This document shows positions 42,017 through 51,048 of a stretch of 64,000 bases of DNA, piece by piece (the first letter of the stretch is position 1; every line of letters begins with the position of its first letter). The stretch comes from Streptomyces hygroscopicus subsp. hygroscopicus (GTDB lineage Bacteria; Actinomycetota; Actinomycetes; Streptomycetales; Streptomycetaceae), in assembly GCF_030269125.1 (NCBI RefSeq), contig NZ_BSSM01000003.1, forward strand, positions 372,001 to 436,000. The letters are read 5' to 3'. The notes beneath the pieces were generated by a model. The model ran no database searches. It saw only the letters and a list, made by a program, of their open reading frames with translations, and was not told the origin of the DNA. The translations under genes and the position numbers were made by a program.

Positions 42017-42514
42017 TCAGCTCCGTGAAACGTTGTCGGTGAGCAGACGCAGCAGTTCCTTGACGGTCGAGTCCTGCTCCTCGGTCAGGCCCATCGCCTC
42101 GCCCATGGCGAGCGGTACGGCGCACGCACGGTCGCGCAGGGCGAGCCGGGCCGGAGTGAGAGTGAGAGTGACCGTGCGCTCGTCGTCGGAGCGGCGCTCC
42201 CGGCGGACGTGACCGGCCGCCTCCAGCCGCTTGAGGAGTGGAGACAGGGTGCTGGACTCAAGGCGGAGAGCGGCTCCGAGGTCACGGACCGAGATCTGGT
42301 CCTGCTCCCACAGGACGAGCATCACCAGGTACTGGGGACGCGTCGGCCGAGGAGGCCGCCATGCGCCTGACCGCAGACTCCGACACGTGGCCCGAAAGTC
42401 GGTAGCTTCGTCAGGCGGGTACGGCCGGATGTGGTCCCGAGCCTGAAGAGGCGTCGGAGTCCGCACGGTGCCGCCGGCCATCGGCGCGACGATCACCGGG
42501 CTCCTGTCCGCCAC
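42017..42514 (-). CDS. MarR/OhrR-like regulator with replaced N-terminus
   Basis: Residues from about 60 on are a clear OhrR-type MarR domain: RPQYLVMLVLWEQ, VRDLGAALRLESSTLSPLLK, RLEAAGHVRRERRSDDERTV and a dimerising C-terminus. The first 60 residues are Pro/Arg-rich and do not resemble the usual N-terminal dimerisation helices or the redox Cys found about 35 residues before the wing, so the gene has probably lost its true 5' end through a frameshift or deletion. The product may be non-functional. No ohr peroxiredoxin gene is adjacent, and the divergent neighbour is a P450. Confidence 0.6.
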   Translation of the reverse strand: MADRSPVIVAPMAGGTVRTPTPLQARDHIRPYPPDEATDFRATCRSLRSGAWRPPRPTRPQYLVMLVLWEQDQISVRDLGAALRLESSTLSPLLKRLEAAGHVRRERRSDDERTVTLTLTPARLALRDRACAVPLAMGEAMGLTEEQDSTVKELLRLLTDNVSRS

Positions 42515-42672
42515 GGCCTACAGCGTGACACCGGTGACCGAACGCGACACCTGGTGACAGTCCCCCATAGGTGACGGTGTCTGCCCTTCTGTCACGCGTT
42601 CCGGGCTCATACGGTCAACTTCCCCCGCGACTTCCCGGATCACGCCGCCGGGGCCTGCGTACGCTCCCGTCC

Positions 42673-43917
42673 ATGACGGACTTGCCCGCACCTCCCGATC
42701 AGGGCCGTGTGCTGCTGAACGCCGCGTTCAAGGCGGACGCCCACGCAAAGTACGCCCGACTGTTCGAGCTGGGCCCCGTGCACCGGGTCGTGCTCCCCTC
42801 AGGATTGGAGGGCATGCTCGTCGTCGGCTATGACGCGGCCCGTGAAGCTCTCAGCCACCCGGCGCTGCTCAAGGACCCGTCGCCGGCGGCGGAGACGCTC
42901 ACGGCCGCCGGCTACGTCCTCAACCAGCCGGGCGTCGGGCTCGGCGGCCAGATGCTGGAGTCCGACCCGCCGGAGCACACCCGGCTGCGCCGCCTGGTCT
43001 CGGCCGCCTTCACGCCGAAGCGGACGGCTGCTCTGGCCCCGCGCATCGAGCAGATCGCGAACGCCCTGATCGACGCGCTGCCGCCGTCCGGGGAGACCGA
43101 TCTGGTCGACTCGTTCACGGCGCCGCTGCCGGTCACGGTGATCGCGGAACTGCTCGGCATCCCCACGGCCCATCGCGCGGAATTCCGCGCCTGGAGCAGC
43201 AAGGTACTCGAACTGGGCAGCGCCGGACACCAGGAGGCGGTCACGGGCCTGCACCGGCTGCTGCGCGGGCTCATCGCGGACAAGCGCCGGGAACCTGCCG
43301 ACGACCTGCTGTCCGCCCTCGTCGCCGCCCACGACGAGGAGAGCGGGCGGCTGTCGGAGGACGAACTCGTGGGCACCGCGCTGCTGCTGGTCATCGCGGG
43401 TCACGAGACAACCGTCAACCTGCTGGGCAACGGCATCGTCGCCCTGCTGCGCCACCCCGACCAGCTGCGGCTGCTGCGCGAACGCCCCGACCTGCTGCCC
43501 GGCGCGGTGGAGGAACTGCTCCGGTACGACACCTCGGTCGAATTCAGTACCCACCGCTACGCCGCGCAGGACCTGGTGCTCGCCGGTGTGCCGATTCCAC
43601 GCGGCACCGTCGTGGTGGTGTCCCTGGCATCCGCGAGCCGTACCGCTCCCTTGCCGGACGGAGCCGACCCCGCCGCCCTCGACGTCACCCGCCCGTCCGC
43701 CCGTCACCTGTCCTTCGGGCACGGCATCCACCACTGCCTGGGCGCTCCGCTCGCCCGCCTGGAGACCCTGGTCGCGCTGCGCACGGTCCTCGCCCGCTTC
43801 ACCCGCCTGGAACCGGCGGTGCCCCCGGAGTCGCTGCGGTGGATCCCGGTGGGCATGATGCGCGGTCTGCTCACCCTGCCGGTACGTTACGAGACGGCTG
43901 GGACCGGGACCGCCTGA
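42673..43917 (+). CDS. Cytochrome P450
   Basis: The 414-residue soluble bacterial class I P450 uses a ferredoxin system to hydroxylate an unknown substrate. Conserved features are ESDPPEHTRLRRLV (helix C, heme propionate contact), AGHETT (242-247, oxygen-binding I helix), Glu281 and Arg284 of the ExxR motif in VEELLRYDT, and the heme loop FGHGIHHCLGAPLAR with ligand Cys355. All are intact, so it should be active. The ATG at 42673 was preferred over an upstream GTG frame extension because P450s of this type begin about here. No ferredoxin gene is adjacent. The following hydrolase is broken, so any shared pathway may be lost. Confidence 0.93.
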   Translation: MTDLPAPPDQGRVLLNAAFKADAHAKYARLFELGPVHRVVLPSGLEGMLVVGYDAAREALSHPALLKDPSPAAETLTAAGYVLNQPGVGLGGQMLESDPPEHTRLRRLVSAAFTPKRTAALAPRIEQIANALIDALPPSGETDLVDSFTAPLPVTVIAELLGIPTAHRAEFRAWSSKVLELGSAGHQEAVTGLHRLLRGLIADKRREPADDLLSALVAAHDEESGRLSEDELVGTALLLVIAGHETTVNLLGNGIVALLRHPDQLRLLRERPDLLPGAVEELLRYDTSVEFSTHRYAAQDLVLAGVPIPRGTVVVVSLASASRTAPLPDGADPAALDVTRPSARHLSFGHGIHHCLGAPLARLETLVALRTVLARFTRLEPAVPPESLRWIPVGMMRGLLTLPVRYETAGTGTA

Positions 43918-44046
43918 AGCCGACGTCGTCACCACGGTCACTTGACCCATGCCACCGGAGTGCCGGAGGCGGAAAGTCGTCCTGCGGGCCGGGCGGAGGT
44001 GTGCCCAGACCGCCGGACGCACACTCCCGACCCGGAGGAAACACCT

Positions 44047-44885
44047 ATGAACCCCGGTCCCCTGGTGCTGGTGCACGGCGCTTTCCACGGCGCCTGGTGC
44101 TGGAACGACGTGCTCGTGGAACTGGCCGCCCTCGGCCGGCCCGCGCTCGCCGTGGATCTGCCGGGCCACGGACTGCGGGCAAGACGGCCCGCGGCACTGA
44201 CGCGCAGGCCGTTCGACGACGCCGCGTTCGCCGCCGAGTTCTCCCCGCTCGCCCACGTCGATCTCGCCCGCGCCGCCGCGTCCTGTCCGAGCAGGTGCGG
44301 CACATCGGCCGCGGCCGGCCGGTGACGCTGGTGGCGCACAGCATGGGAGGCCCGGTGATCACCCGCGTGGCGCAGGAGAGCCCCGGTCTGGTCGCCCGGG
44401 TGGTGTACATCAGCGGATACATGCCCGCGTCCCACACCCCTCCGCTCGCCTACATGGAGCGTCCGGAGGCCGCCGACTCCCTGCTGCCCGAGCTGCTGGT
44501 CGGTGACGCCACGTCGACCGGAGCGCTGCGCATCGACACCCGCAGCGACGACGAGGACGTACTGCGCGCCCTGCGGGAGACCTTCTACGGCGACGTCCCG
44601 GAGCCCACGGCCGACGCGGCGCTCGCGCTGCTCGGCTCCGACGGGCCCCTCGGTCTGGCGGCCCAGACCACGCGGCTGACGGCCGACGGCTGGGGTTCCG
44701 TGCCCCGGACGTACTTCCGCTGCGCCCACGACCGGTGTGTCCCGCCCGCGCTCCAGGACCTGTTCGTCGCCGAGGCGGACCGGGCGTTCCCCGAGAACCG
44801 GACCGTGGTCGAATCGCTGATGTCGGCGCACTCCCCCTTCCTGTCCCAGCCGCAGCGGCTCGCGCGGATGCTCGCCGAGGCGTAG
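44047..44885 (+). pseudogene. Alpha/beta hydrolase, frameshifted
   Basis: The gene starts well (GGAGGAAACACCT then ATG) with LVLVHGAFHGAWCWNDVLVE and AVDLPGHG of an esterase/haloperoxidase-like alpha/beta hydrolase. The frame ends at 44325. From about 44280 the neighbouring frame continues with LSEQVRHIGRGRPVTLVAHS, which includes the nucleophile elbow (AHSMGG), later the RCAHDRCVPP segment with the catalytic Asp, and SAHSPFLSQPQRLA with the catalytic His. A single-base deletion near 44275-44285 explains both. If this is not a sequencing error, the enzyme is not made in one piece. Confidence 0.8.
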
Positions 44886-44912
44886 CACGGCCCGGCCGGC
44901 TGTCCTCACCCC

Positions 44913-45080
44913 GCGCGTCACAGTCCGTGGGCGGTCCTGCCCCTTGTCGCGGGGCTTGCCTGCGCTCTGCTGACCGGGTGCGACGGGGCCGCTGACGGCG
45001 GTGACGGCACCCGTATGGTCGTCGGCACGACGGACGACATCCTGGCCACCGATCCGGCCACCGGCCACGACCCCGGCGGA
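44913..45080 (+). pseudogene. Solute-binding lipoprotein N-terminal remnant
   Basis: The frame reads a lipoprotein signal with lipobox, VLPLVAGLACALLTGCDGAA, then GTRMVVGTTDDILATDPATG, the start of an ABC-transporter family 5 (peptide/nickel) binding protein. No start codon is found for it and homology ends after about 50 codons. The rest of 45081-45358 contains nothing recognisable. Confidence 0.55.
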
Positions 45081-45358
45081 CGGTCACCCCACGCACCTGA
45101 CCCGCGCCGACGCCCCGGACCTGCCGTGGGGCCGCTGTTGCGCGGAGGCGTCCGCGCGGCCGGGCGACTCCGGAGGCGGTGCGGCTCCACGCCGCGCTCT
45201 CGACCATGCTCGCCGCATCCACCGTGCCCTCGTGTACAAGGTTTCCGGCACGTGCGTACATCGGATACTTCGCACAACGGATCAAGATCCGCGAAACGAC
45301 GGACGTGACGGGTTGAAATGATCAGCGACTGGTCGTTCGAGGAAGAGGGAGCACACTG

Positions 45359-46075
45359 GTGTCCGGACGTACCGTGCTGATCACAGGAGCGTCGAGGGGA
45401 ATCGGCCTCGCCACCGCCCACCGGCTCGCCGGCCTGGGCCACCGCGTGCTGGGCGTGGCGCGCGGCGTCCCGGACGGTGACTTCCCGGGAGTGCTGCACG
45501 CGTGCGACCTGGGTGACTCCGACGCCACGGGTGAGCTGCTGGCGGCCCTGACCCGCGAGGAGCACGTGGACGCGGTCGTGAACAACGTCGGCACGGTGCT
45601 GCCGCAGCCGCTGGGCGACATCACCCTCGACGCGCTGCACACGGTGTACGAGCTGAATGTGCGTGTCGCCGTGCAGGTCACGCAGGCCTGCGTCGGCGGG
45701 ATGCGGGAGCGCGGCTGGGGCCGGATCGTCAACGTGACGAGCCGTGCCCAGTACGGCTCGCGGCTGCGCAGCAGCTACGCGGCGGCCAAGAGCGCGCTGG
45801 TGGGGCTGACCGGTACCTGGGCGCTGGAGCTGGCGCGGGACGGGGTGACGGTCAACGCGGTCGCCCCCGGCCCGGTGGAGACCGAGCTCTTCCGCGAGAA
45901 GCATCCGGTCGGTGGTCCGGAGGAGGCCGCGGTGCTGGGTTCGGTCCCGGCGGCACGCCTCGGCCGCCCGGAGGAGGTGGCCGCGGCCATCGCCTTCCTG
46001 CTCGGCGAGGAGGCCGGTTACATCACCGGGCAGGTGCTCGGCGTGGACGGCGGCGGGAGCGTCGCCGGGCGGTGA
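45359..46075 (+). CDS. SDR family oxidoreductase
   Basis: This 238-residue classical short-chain dehydrogenase/reductase (FabG-like) carries TGASRGIG (cofactor), VVNNVGTVLP (NNxG), Ser in VNVTSRAQYGS, Tyr-x-x-x-Lys in SSYAAAKSAL, and PGPVETELFRE; the C-terminal GYITGQVLGVDGGGS is typical of the subfamily. GAGGGAG precedes the GTG at 45359. It is an NAD(P)H-linked carbonyl/alcohol enzyme with unknown substrate. It lies downstream of the P450 and broken hydrolase on the same strand but 280 bases of decayed DNA separate them, so it is probably transcribed alone. It converges with the LLM gene; 46076-46255 holds no gene. Confidence 0.92.
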   Translation: MSGRTVLITGASRGIGLATAHRLAGLGHRVLGVARGVPDGDFPGVLHACDLGDSDATGELLAALTREEHVDAVVNNVGTVLPQPLGDITLDALHTVYELNVRVAVQVTQACVGGMRERGWGRIVNVTSRAQYGSRLRSSYAAAKSALVGLTGTWALELARDGVTVNAVAPGPVETELFREKHPVGGPEEAAVLGSVPAARLGRPEEVAAAIAFLLGEEAGYITGQVLGVDGGGSVAGR

Positions 46076-46255
46076 ACGCTCCTGCGGGCCGGCGTCCCGC
46101 GGCACGCCCCGGTCGTCATGCGCGGCGCACCCGTAGTGGGCGGCCGGGCCGCCTCCTCCTCGTCGGACGGCGACCGGCTCACCCTGACCGGGGTGCGGAC
46201 CAGGAGCCCGGTGCGGCTGCTCGGGGGCCCGCACGTGCGGCGGGTCCGCGGCGCG

Positions 46256-47101
46256 TCAGACGACGTCGGCGAGCCGGGCCACCTGGTCCGGATCGGTTCC
46301 GTAGCAGTAGAGCATGACCTCGTCGGCGCCGAGGTCGGCGAGGCTGGTCACGGCCGCGCGGATCGTGTCCGGGGTGGTGAGCATGTCGGCGGCCATCCGG
46401 TCGGCCATGCCGGTGAAGGCGTAGTAGTCGGTGAGCGCGTCGCGGGCCTGCTCGACGACACGCGTCGGCCCGAGGGCGACGCTGACCTGCGCGACGAGCC
46501 GAGGACTGCCCGCACGGTCGTGCTCCCGCCACGCCTTGCGGACGGTGTCGAACAGGTCCGCGACCATCGGCAGCGGCGCTGCGGCCAGGTAGCCGTCCGC
46601 CCACCGGGCGACGCGTTCCAGCGCGGCCGGGCGGAAGCCGCCGAGCAGCACTTGGGGACCACCGGGGCGGCTGGGGAGCGGTCCGATCGGGCCTACGCCG
46701 TCGCCGTGGTCGGCGCCGGACCACAACCGGCGCATGACGGCCAGCTGTTCGTCCAGGCGACGGCCCCGGGTCCGCATGTCGGCGCCGACGGCCGCGTAGT
46801 CGTCGCCCCGGGTGCCGACGCCGAGGCCGAGCACGAGCCTGCCTCCGGTCATCCGGTCGATGGTGGCCGCCTGTTTGGCCAGCAGGACCGTGTCGCGCGT
46901 GGGGGCGAGGAGGACCTCGGTCTGTACGCGGATGCGCGAGGTGGCACCCGCCAGGACGGCAAGGGCGGCGAGGGGTTCGGGGTTGTCATAGACCACCCGG
47001 TCGAGCAGGCCGAGTGAGCTGAACGGACCGGCATCGGCCCGCCGGGCCCAGTTGGTCAGCTGGCCGGGATCGCCGATGGGCAGGCCGATGCCGATGTTCA
47101 T
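46256..47101 (-). CDS. LLM-class flavin-dependent oxidoreductase
   Basis: This 281-residue TIM-barrel flavoprotein of the luciferase-like monooxygenase family uses FMN or F420. It begins MNIGIGLPIGDPGQLTNWAR. Family hallmarks are TSRIRVQTEVLLAPTRDTVL, KQAATIDRMTGGRLVLGLGV and GPQVLLGGFRPAALERVARW. GGAG lies nine bases before the ATG. Its gene follows the AbgB-like gene by 50 bases on the same strand, so the two are probably co-transcribed. That pairing could link a Tat-exported amidohydrolase to an oxidative step inside the cell, but the substrate is unknown. Confidence 0.9.
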   Translation of the reverse strand: MNIGIGLPIGDPGQLTNWARRADAGPFSSLGLLDRVVYDNPEPLAALAVLAGATSRIRVQTEVLLAPTRDTVLLAKQAATIDRMTGGRLVLGLGVGTRGDDYAAVGADMRTRGRRLDEQLAVMRRLWSGADHGDGVGPIGPLPSRPGGPQVLLGGFRPAALERVARWADGYLAAAPLPMVADLFDTVRKAWREHDRAGSPRLVAQVSVALGPTRVVEQARDALTDYYAFTGMADRMAADMLTTPDTIRAAVTSLADLGADEVMLYCYGTDPDQVARLADVV

Positions 47102-47151
47102 GGACGAGGCTCCTTCTCTGGAGACGGGATCGAGGTGTGGCGCCGCTCGGG

Positions 47152-48897
47152 TCAGGTCACCGGTGGCAGCGCGGGGCCGGTGGTCCCGAGTTGCTCCTGG
47201 GCGACGATCTGCGGGATCGGCCAGGTGACGCCGGGAGGCGGCCAGGACTGCCCGGTCGCCTTGAGGAACTCGGCGGGCGGTTCGTACAGCGGCGGCTGGG
47301 TGCCGTCGAGGATCATGCTCTTCCAGGCGACCCCGCTCGTCCGCTCCTTGAACTCGTCCTTCATGCCCTGGAGCAGGTCGGGCTGTTCGATGAGGTCGAC
47401 GGCCGAGGCGGCCATGTAGCGGGCGGCGGAGAGCATGGCCTGGTGACCGATGTTGGTCGCGGCGGTGGCGGTGACACCCCAGTTGTGGTTGGGCAGTCCG
47501 GGCGGGTAGGCCGCCGCGAGCAGCGTGGCCGTCGGCGCCTGCCAGCTCACGTCGGCGGCGTCGGTGGCCAGTCCGCCGGTGTAGTTGGCGGCAGGCGGCG
47601 CGAGCGGGGTGATGGTGATGGACATGCCGGTCTCGGGCTTGCCCAGCGACTTCTGGATCGCCTTGGCGAGGGCGTGGTCGTCCTCGGTGAACTGCGGCGC
47701 GCCGATCCGTCTCATGTTGTCGTACACCAGCTCCGCGCCCGCCTTGTTGGCGAGCAGGTTCCAGGTGGCGGAGTGGAACTTGTGCACGAGCCGGGTCTGA
47801 CTCGCCTGCGCCGCGGCCTTGGCACAGTCAACGATCTTGTCGTAGAGCACCTGGGCGCGGGCCGGGCTGCCCTCACGGACGTAATACCAGATGGAGCACA
47901 TGTCCGGGGTCACGTTGGGGGCGCCGCCGCCGTTGATCACGGCGTAGTGGAAGCGGCCCGAAGGCGCGACGTTCTTCTCCCGCAGGTACTCCGACATCGT
48001 GGCCATCAGCAGCGCGCCGTCGAGACCGCTCTTGTTGCCGAGGGGGGTGCCGCCGTGGCCGGAGGCGCCGAGGAAGGTGAAGGTGGCCGACAGCAGCGCG
48101 CTGGTGGTGTTCCAGAACGGCATGGTGACGTTGAACGGGTGCCAGTCGAGGACGGCGTCCAGGCCGTCGTACACCCCGGCCTTGACGGCGTACGCCTTGC
48201 CGACCAGCTGTTCCTCGCCCGCACTGCCGAAGAGCTTCACCGTGGCCTTGAGGCCGTGTGCCTCGATGGCCTTGCCGGCCGCGATGGCGGCGGCGGTGGC
48301 GGCGCCGCCCAGGAGATTGTGCGCGTCGCCGTGACCGCCGCCGTACGTCGGTCCGTAGGCGTCGTGGTTGTAGACGAGGGGGTCGTGCGTCGACGCGCCC
48401 TTCTTCTGGGAGAGGCCGGGCAGGGCGTCGTACTCCGCGCTGAAGCCGAGCACCGGCCCGCCCGAGCCGTAGGTGGCCACGAACGCGGTCGGGAAGCCGG
48501 CGGAGCCCCATGTGACACGGAACCCGTTGCGCTCCAGCAGTGCGGCGTGGGCCTGGGAGGACTTCCACTCCCGCAGGGACAGCTCGGCGTACTGCCAGAT
48601 CTCGTCGCTCAGCTCCGTGAGCGTGCGGCTGTTGGAGGTGATCCAGGAATCCGCGGTGGCCTTGGCGGGGGTGTCGCCGGCGAGGCCGGTAGGAGCCTTG
48701 TAGCCGGTGGGCGAGACGCCGGAGCGTTCGTCGTGCCCCAGCGTCGCGGCGAGCACGGGATCGGCTTGCAGCACCGCCGCGGTCGTCGCGGTGGCGCCCA
48801 GTCCGAACATCTTCAGCAGGCGCCTGCGGCCCACGTAGGGCACATCGTTCATCGCAGCCCTTCTCGACAGCGCGGAAGTAACAGTTGCGGCAGTCAT
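47152..48897 (-). CDS. Tat-exported AbgB-like M20 amidohydrolase
   Basis: The 581-residue protein resembles the large subunit of p-aminobenzoyl-glutamate hydrolase (AbgB), a dinuclear zinc amidohydrolase of the M20D group. Unlike AbgB, it carries a twin-arginine signal, VGRRRLLKMFGLGATATTAA, so it is probably folded in the cytoplasm and exported. Metal-binding region motifs include SAEYDALPGLSQ, GGGHGDAHNLLGG, KLFGSAGEEQLVGK and a C-terminal TNIGHQAMLSA. GGAGAGG sits just before the ATG at 48897; an internal ATG at 48852 nearer the twin Arg is also possible. It probably forms an operon with the LLM gene and is divergent from a metallo-amidohydrolase across 90 bp. Confidence 0.88.
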   Translation of the reverse strand: MTAATVTSALSRRAAMNDVPYVGRRRLLKMFGLGATATTAAVLQADPVLAATLGHDERSGVSPTGYKAPTGLAGDTPAKATADSWITSNSRTLTELSDEIWQYAELSLREWKSSQAHAALLERNGFRVTWGSAGFPTAFVATYGSGGPVLGFSAEYDALPGLSQKKGASTHDPLVYNHDAYGPTYGGGHGDAHNLLGGAATAAAIAAGKAIEAHGLKATVKLFGSAGEEQLVGKAYAVKAGVYDGLDAVLDWHPFNVTMPFWNTTSALLSATFTFLGASGHGGTPLGNKSGLDGALLMATMSEYLREKNVAPSGRFHYAVINGGGAPNVTPDMCSIWYYVREGSPARAQVLYDKIVDCAKAAAQASQTRLVHKFHSATWNLLANKAGAELVYDNMRRIGAPQFTEDDHALAKAIQKSLGKPETGMSITITPLAPPAANYTGGLATDAADVSWQAPTATLLAAAYPPGLPNHNWGVTATAATNIGHQAMLSAARYMAASAVDLIEQPDLLQGMKDEFKERTSGVAWKSMILDGTQPPLYEPPAEFLKATGQSWPPPGVTWPIPQIVAQEQLGTTGPALPPVT

Positions 48898-48987
48898 GAT
48901 CCTCTCCCGCGCTGATCAGTGCCAGGACGTGTTAGGACTACCTAAAGTGTTTATCAGCCACGCCATACTGTCACTACCGTTACACAC

Positions 48988-50175
48988 ATGAGTCAATATG
49001 TGATCAGTGCTGCACGCATGTTCGATGGCACGAGATGGTCTGGCCCCCGCTCGCTGTACGTCGAAGACGGTCGGATCATCGACGTCACCGGTGTCGACGA
49101 CATGGACGCGTATCTCTCGGTCACCGAACTCATCGACTACGGCCCCGACTCCTGCCTGCTGCCTGGACTGATCGACACCCATGTGCACCTGGCCTTCGAC
49201 GCCAGTGCCGACCCTGTCACCGCGCTCGGCGACAGGGACGACGACGAGCTGCTCGACCACATGCGCCGTGCCGCACGCAGCGCGCTGGAGGCCGGCATCA
49301 CCACGGTCCGCGACCTCGGTGACCGGGGCTATCTGGCGATGGCGCTCGTCCGGGAGTTCGAACAGAATCCTGGGCGGGGTCCGCACATCGTCTCCGCCGG
49401 CCCTCCGCTGACCCCGGTCGGCGGCCACTGCCACTTCTTAGGCGGGGAGGCCGAGGGGACAGCGGATCTGCACGAGGCTGTCCGGGAACGGCACGCGCGG
49501 GGATGCGGCGTCGTGAAGATCATGGCGAGCGGGGGCAACATGACACCCGGTTCGACAGCCCCGCACGCTTCCCAGTACACCATCGACGAGTTGCGTACGG
49601 TGGTCGAGGAGGCACACCTGCTCGGCCTGCGCGTCGCCGCGCACGCGCACGGCAACCGGGCCATCCTCGACGCCGTCCAGGCGGGTGTCGACACCCTGGA
49701 ACACGTCAGCTTCCTCACCCCCGACGGCTGCGATCCGAACGAGGAAGTACTGGCGGCCATCGCCGGCAGCGGGGTGTTCGCCAGTGTGACGCTGGGCGTC
49801 GACCCGGAGGCGCCGGGGACGCCGCCGATGACCATCGCCACACAGCTCGCCCGCATCCAGGCCGGCTACGGGGCGCTGCACGCACGAGGGGCCCGCGTGG
49901 TGGTGGGCTCCGACGCCGGCATCGCCCCCTTCAAGCCGCACAACGTGCTGCCTCACGCGGTGGCCGAGCTGCGCGCGCTCGGCCTGACCGCGGAGGCGGC
50001 ACTGGCTGCGGTCACCTCACGGGCGGCCGAGGCGGCCGGCCTCGGCGACCGGAAGGGGCGGATCGCCGCAGGCTACGATGCCGACGTGCTCGTGGTCGAC
50101 GGCGATCCGGCGAACGACCCCGCCGCCCTCCTGAAGGTCGCCGGGGTGTTCCGGACCGGGGTCCGCGTGCACTGA
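48988..50175 (+). CDS. Amidohydrolase-superfamily metal-dependent hydrolase (prolidase/imidazolonepropionase-like)
   Basis: The 395-residue TIM-barrel hydrolase has the amidohydrolase metal set: HxH in LIDTHVHLAFD, a Lys in CGVVKIMASGGNMT as possible carboxylated bridging ligand, His residues in RVAAHAHGNRAI and TLEHVSFLTPDG, and the final Asp in VVGSDAGIAPF. Beta-sandwich segments at the N- and C-termini (YVISAARMFDGTRW, YDADVLVVDGDPA) complete the fold. Relatives cleave dipeptides, lactams or imidazolones. It is divergent from the AbgB-like gene, with a 90-bp shared control region. No ribosome binding site is obvious before the ATG, which may indicate a short or absent leader. Confidence 0.9.
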   Translation: MSQYVISAARMFDGTRWSGPRSLYVEDGRIIDVTGVDDMDAYLSVTELIDYGPDSCLLPGLIDTHVHLAFDASADPVTALGDRDDDELLDHMRRAARSALEAGITTVRDLGDRGYLAMALVREFEQNPGRGPHIVSAGPPLTPVGGHCHFLGGEAEGTADLHEAVRERHARGCGVVKIMASGGNMTPGSTAPHASQYTIDELRTVVEEAHLLGLRVAAHAHGNRAILDAVQAGVDTLEHVSFLTPDGCDPNEEVLAAIAGSGVFASVTLGVDPEAPGTPPMTIATQLARIQAGYGALHARGARVVVGSDAGIAPFKPHNVLPHAVAELRALGLTAEAALAAVTSRAAEAAGLGDRKGRIAAGYDADVLVVDGDPANDPAALLKVAGVFRTGVRVH

Positions 50176-50237
50176 CGACCAGGCTTCGAAACCGTCATGA
50201 CGCGCGGCCGGGCACCCGGCGGGGCCTTCGGCCGCGT

Positions 50238-50256
50238 GTGACCGTCGTGCGGTCAC
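50238..50256. terminator. Hairpin between convergent genes
   Basis: GTGACCG-tcgtg-CGGTCAC is a perfect 7-bp stem between the amidohydrolase and the convergent YceI gene, suited to bidirectional termination. Confidence 0.55.
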
Positions 50257-50299
50257 CCGAGCGGGCCCAGCAGCCGGTACGGGCTCGCACTGCCGGGCG

Positions 50300-50863
50300 T
50301 CACACCTGCCTGATCGCCGAGATGTCGAAGACCAGTCTGACCTTGTCGGAGACCAGGACGCCACCGGTCTCCAGCGCCGCGTTCCAGGTCAGGCCCCACT
50401 CCGAGCGGAGGATCTCGGCCTTGCCCTCGAAGCCGACGCGCTCGTTGCCGAACGGGTCCTTCGCGGCGCCGTTGAACTCGAGGTCGATGGTGAGCGGCTT
50501 GGTGACGCCGAGCAGGGAGAGGTCGCCGGTGATGCGGTAGTCGTCACCGCCCAGGTACTCCGCCTTGGTGGAGCGGAAGGTCATGACCGGGAACTCGTCG
50601 CTCTTGAAGAAGTCGGCCGACTTCAGGTGACCGTCGCGGTCGGCGTTGCCGGTCTCGACGCTGTCCATCCGGACGTCGATCGTGGCGGCGGACTCGGTGG
50701 GGTCGGCGCCGTCCAGGTGCAGCGTGCCGGTGAAGTCCTGAAAGCTGCCCTTGACGTTCGTGACCATAGCGTGCCGAACCACGAAACCGATCATGCTGTG
50801 GGCCGGGTCGATGGCGTAGTCGCCCGTCAGTGCCGATGTGTCCATACTGTTAGAGGTGCTCAC
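50300..50863 (-). CDS. YceI family protein
   Basis: The 187-residue YceI-like protein forms a lipocalin-type beta barrel known to bind isoprenoid lipids such as polyprenyl compounds. It begins with a short Ser/Thr-rich lead and then YAIDPAHSMIGFVVRHAMV, KGSFQDFTGTLHLD, and NADRDGHLKSADFFKSDEFP (the conserved R-D-x-H-L motif). ITGDLSLLGVTKPLTIDLEF and the C-terminal NAALETGGVLVSDKVRLVFD follow. No signal peptide is present, so this copy is cytoplasmic, as is common in actinobacteria. The GTG at 50863 follows GGAG at seven bases. It is divergent from the LAL regulator. Confidence 0.92.
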   Translation of the reverse strand: MSTSNSMDTSALTGDYAIDPAHSMIGFVVRHAMVTNVKGSFQDFTGTLHLDGADPTESAATIDVRMDSVETGNADRDGHLKSADFFKSDEFPVMTFRSTKAEYLGGDDYRITGDLSLLGVTKPLTIDLEFNGAAKDPFGNERVGFEGKAEILRSEWGLTWNAALETGGVLVSDKVRLVFDISAIRQV

Positions 50864-50939
50864 GCGGGCGCTCCATGAAGGTGAAATGTCACGTGCGGAG
50901 GTTCGCCACCATAATGACATGGCTCTTGAATGTTCAATC

Positions 50940-50956
50940 GTAAAGTCATGTATGTT
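50940..50956. promoter_or_regulatory. 17-nt element shared with the GMC promoter
   Basis: GTAAAGTCATGTATGTT lies between YceI and the LAL regulator, 92 bases before the latter. It matches 16 of 17 bases at 55854-55870 in front of the GMC oxidoreductase. It is clearly AT-richer than its surroundings. Confidence 0.55.
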
Positions 50957-51048
50957 GGACATGTACGAAAGAGTCAGTCAGTCGCCATGGCTCACCTGTA
51001 CACCCTAGGCTGCCCACGGTGACAGCGGGACCTTCCAGAGGTAGGCCC

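Noticed and set aside
46076..46255. Possible short gene between SDR and LLM genes
   Set aside because: The frames are open but lack a ribosome binding site and any recognisable fold; the region separates convergent genes.
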